A stretch of DNA of 64,000 bases from Epiperipatus broadwayi (Eukaryota > Onychophora > Udeonychophora > Euonychophora > Peripatidae). Positions 63,252 through 64,000 of this stretch are shown one piece after another; the first letter of the stretch is position 1; the number at the start of each line of letters is the position of its first letter. The stretch covers positions 64,625-128,624 of the forward strand of contig JAQFVV010001024.1 of NCBI GenBank assembly GCA_028023455.1, read 5' to 3'. Made by a program: the position numbers and the translations under genes. The notes under the pieces were generated by a model. The model was not told where the DNA came from and did not search any database. It worked only from the letters and a program-made list of their open reading frames with translations.

Positions 63252-64000
63252 ATGTTAGTTACCCTAATACTAACCTTAAATTTCCGATGCACATGAGGCT
63301 TTATACGTTCAATCCACCTAATTTCCATAATGAATAATTTATTTCAAATGTGTATTAAAATCAATTAGTTTTCAGTTTAAAATTGAGCAATTCTCTTATA
63401 AATTCATGATAAAATATTCATGAGAATTTTATATATTACAATTGCGTGGATTGTACCAATGTATATATTTGTAAATATTTAAATATATATAATTTTCGAA
63501 AGTTTCATTAGGGGGTCGTGGGAATGCTTGTTGTTTTTTTGTACTTTTAAATAATTTGTTAAAGTTTGCGATTAAAAGCTACATTCCTTCCCATGGGCTT
63601 TCAAATTCTCAAAAACAACAGTAAAGTTTATTAATTAAAAAAAGATAAGAATTCAATTTCTAATTAAAATCATTTCAGATTTTAAGAATTCATTTTCTAA
63701 TTGGGAAAGGAATTCAGACGTGTGCTCTTCCGATCTAGGAAAGGAATTCAATAATTAGTTTGAAAGCCTTACCGAAGGAATGTATTGGAAAACAACTAAT
63801 TGATAATAAAATGAGCGCTAGCCTTAAGGCATCTGGACAATATATATAGCCCTGAAAAGTCAGAAAAAGAAAGATCAAGTTTTTGGTTGTAGAGTAGTGC
63901 AGTGAACTCTGTGTGTATAAAAATTGTATTTCATCATGATAGAGGGCTAGAACATTAGGAATCTGGCTACGGTTCCTAAAGTCCTGAGAAATCTTCAATG
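63252..64000. repeat. Direct repeat copy 2, interrupted by adapter and running off the window
   Basis: Matches 58159-58910 with scattered indels. At 63716-63736 adapter sequence replaces about 18 bases present in copy 1 (58615-58635 region). Copy 2 continues past the window end. Confidence 0.75.
63716..63736 (+). other. Illumina TruSeq adapter sequence (assembly contaminant)
   Basis: GACGTGTGCTCTTCCGATCT preceded by A, with TTC before that, matches up to 24 bases of the standard adapter; the first few bases could also be genomic. It lies inside the second direct-repeat copy. Confidence 0.95.

Noticed and set aside
63232-63256. tRNA B box (GTTCGATCC) or a decayed adapter piece (CTGGAGTTC) just before repeat copy 2
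   Set aside because: No A box at proper distance, and only nine adapter bases match; not enough for either call.

Overview
The window looks like AT-rich, gene-poor nuclear DNA from an animal, most likely an invertebrate. I cannot name the species. The evidence is a non-LTR retrotransposon with an APE-type endonuclease, two Penelope-like elements of which one keeps a clear GIY-YIG endonuclease, many dispersed non-coding repeats, more than fifteen long (TA)n tracts, and no operon-like gene packing. I recognise no intact host gene. Nearly all protein-like sequence is broken transposable element.

Layout. 1-5.0 kb: AT-rich spacer with an inverted repeat (0.78-0.97 kb), a MITE-like element (1.04-1.36 kb) and one copy of a repeat family ending in (AAT)n (4.49-5.0 kb). 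5.0-10.5 kb: a nearly full-length but frameshifted LINE (ORF1 with a CCHC knuckle; ORF2 with endonuclease, reverse transcriptase and C-terminal zinc finger) ending in a polyA signal and a long (TAA)n tail. 10.5-30 kb: AT-rich spacer with (TA)n tracts, palindromes, two more copies of the (AAT)-tailed family and CCAAT/TATA promoter-like blocks at 20.4 and 22.4 kb. 30-35.3 kb: a tRNA-like SINE fragment, nested inverted repeats, MITE fragments, and large TAGA/TGGA and AGC/AGT arrays. 37.7-42.8 kb and 54.7-56.9 kb: three diverged copies of a ~2.1 kb non-coding repeat. 43.0-44.7 kb (minus) and 53.0-54.4 kb (plus): two dead Penelope-like elements. 48.3-52.5 kb: two direct copies of a ~2 kb compound repeat built of minisatellites. 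58.1-64.0 kb: a less AT-rich stretch with a 0.75 kb direct repeat, an acidic broken ORF, a possible terminal exon, and sequencing-adapter sequence left in the assembly at two places.

Three things stand out. First, (TA)n tracts repeatedly sit at the centre of perfect or near-perfect short palindromes. Second, two unrelated repeat families each carry a hairpin whose arms differ between copies while pairing is kept. Third, adapter sequence marks the edge or interior of both copies of the 58/63 kb duplication, so the assembly there should not be trusted.

The elements do not form a pathway. They are independent mobile or tandem sequences. The only functional links I infer are within each retroelement (RT plus endonuclease) and a possible LTR-element layout at 58-64 kb (repeat, internal region ending in an ORF, repeat).
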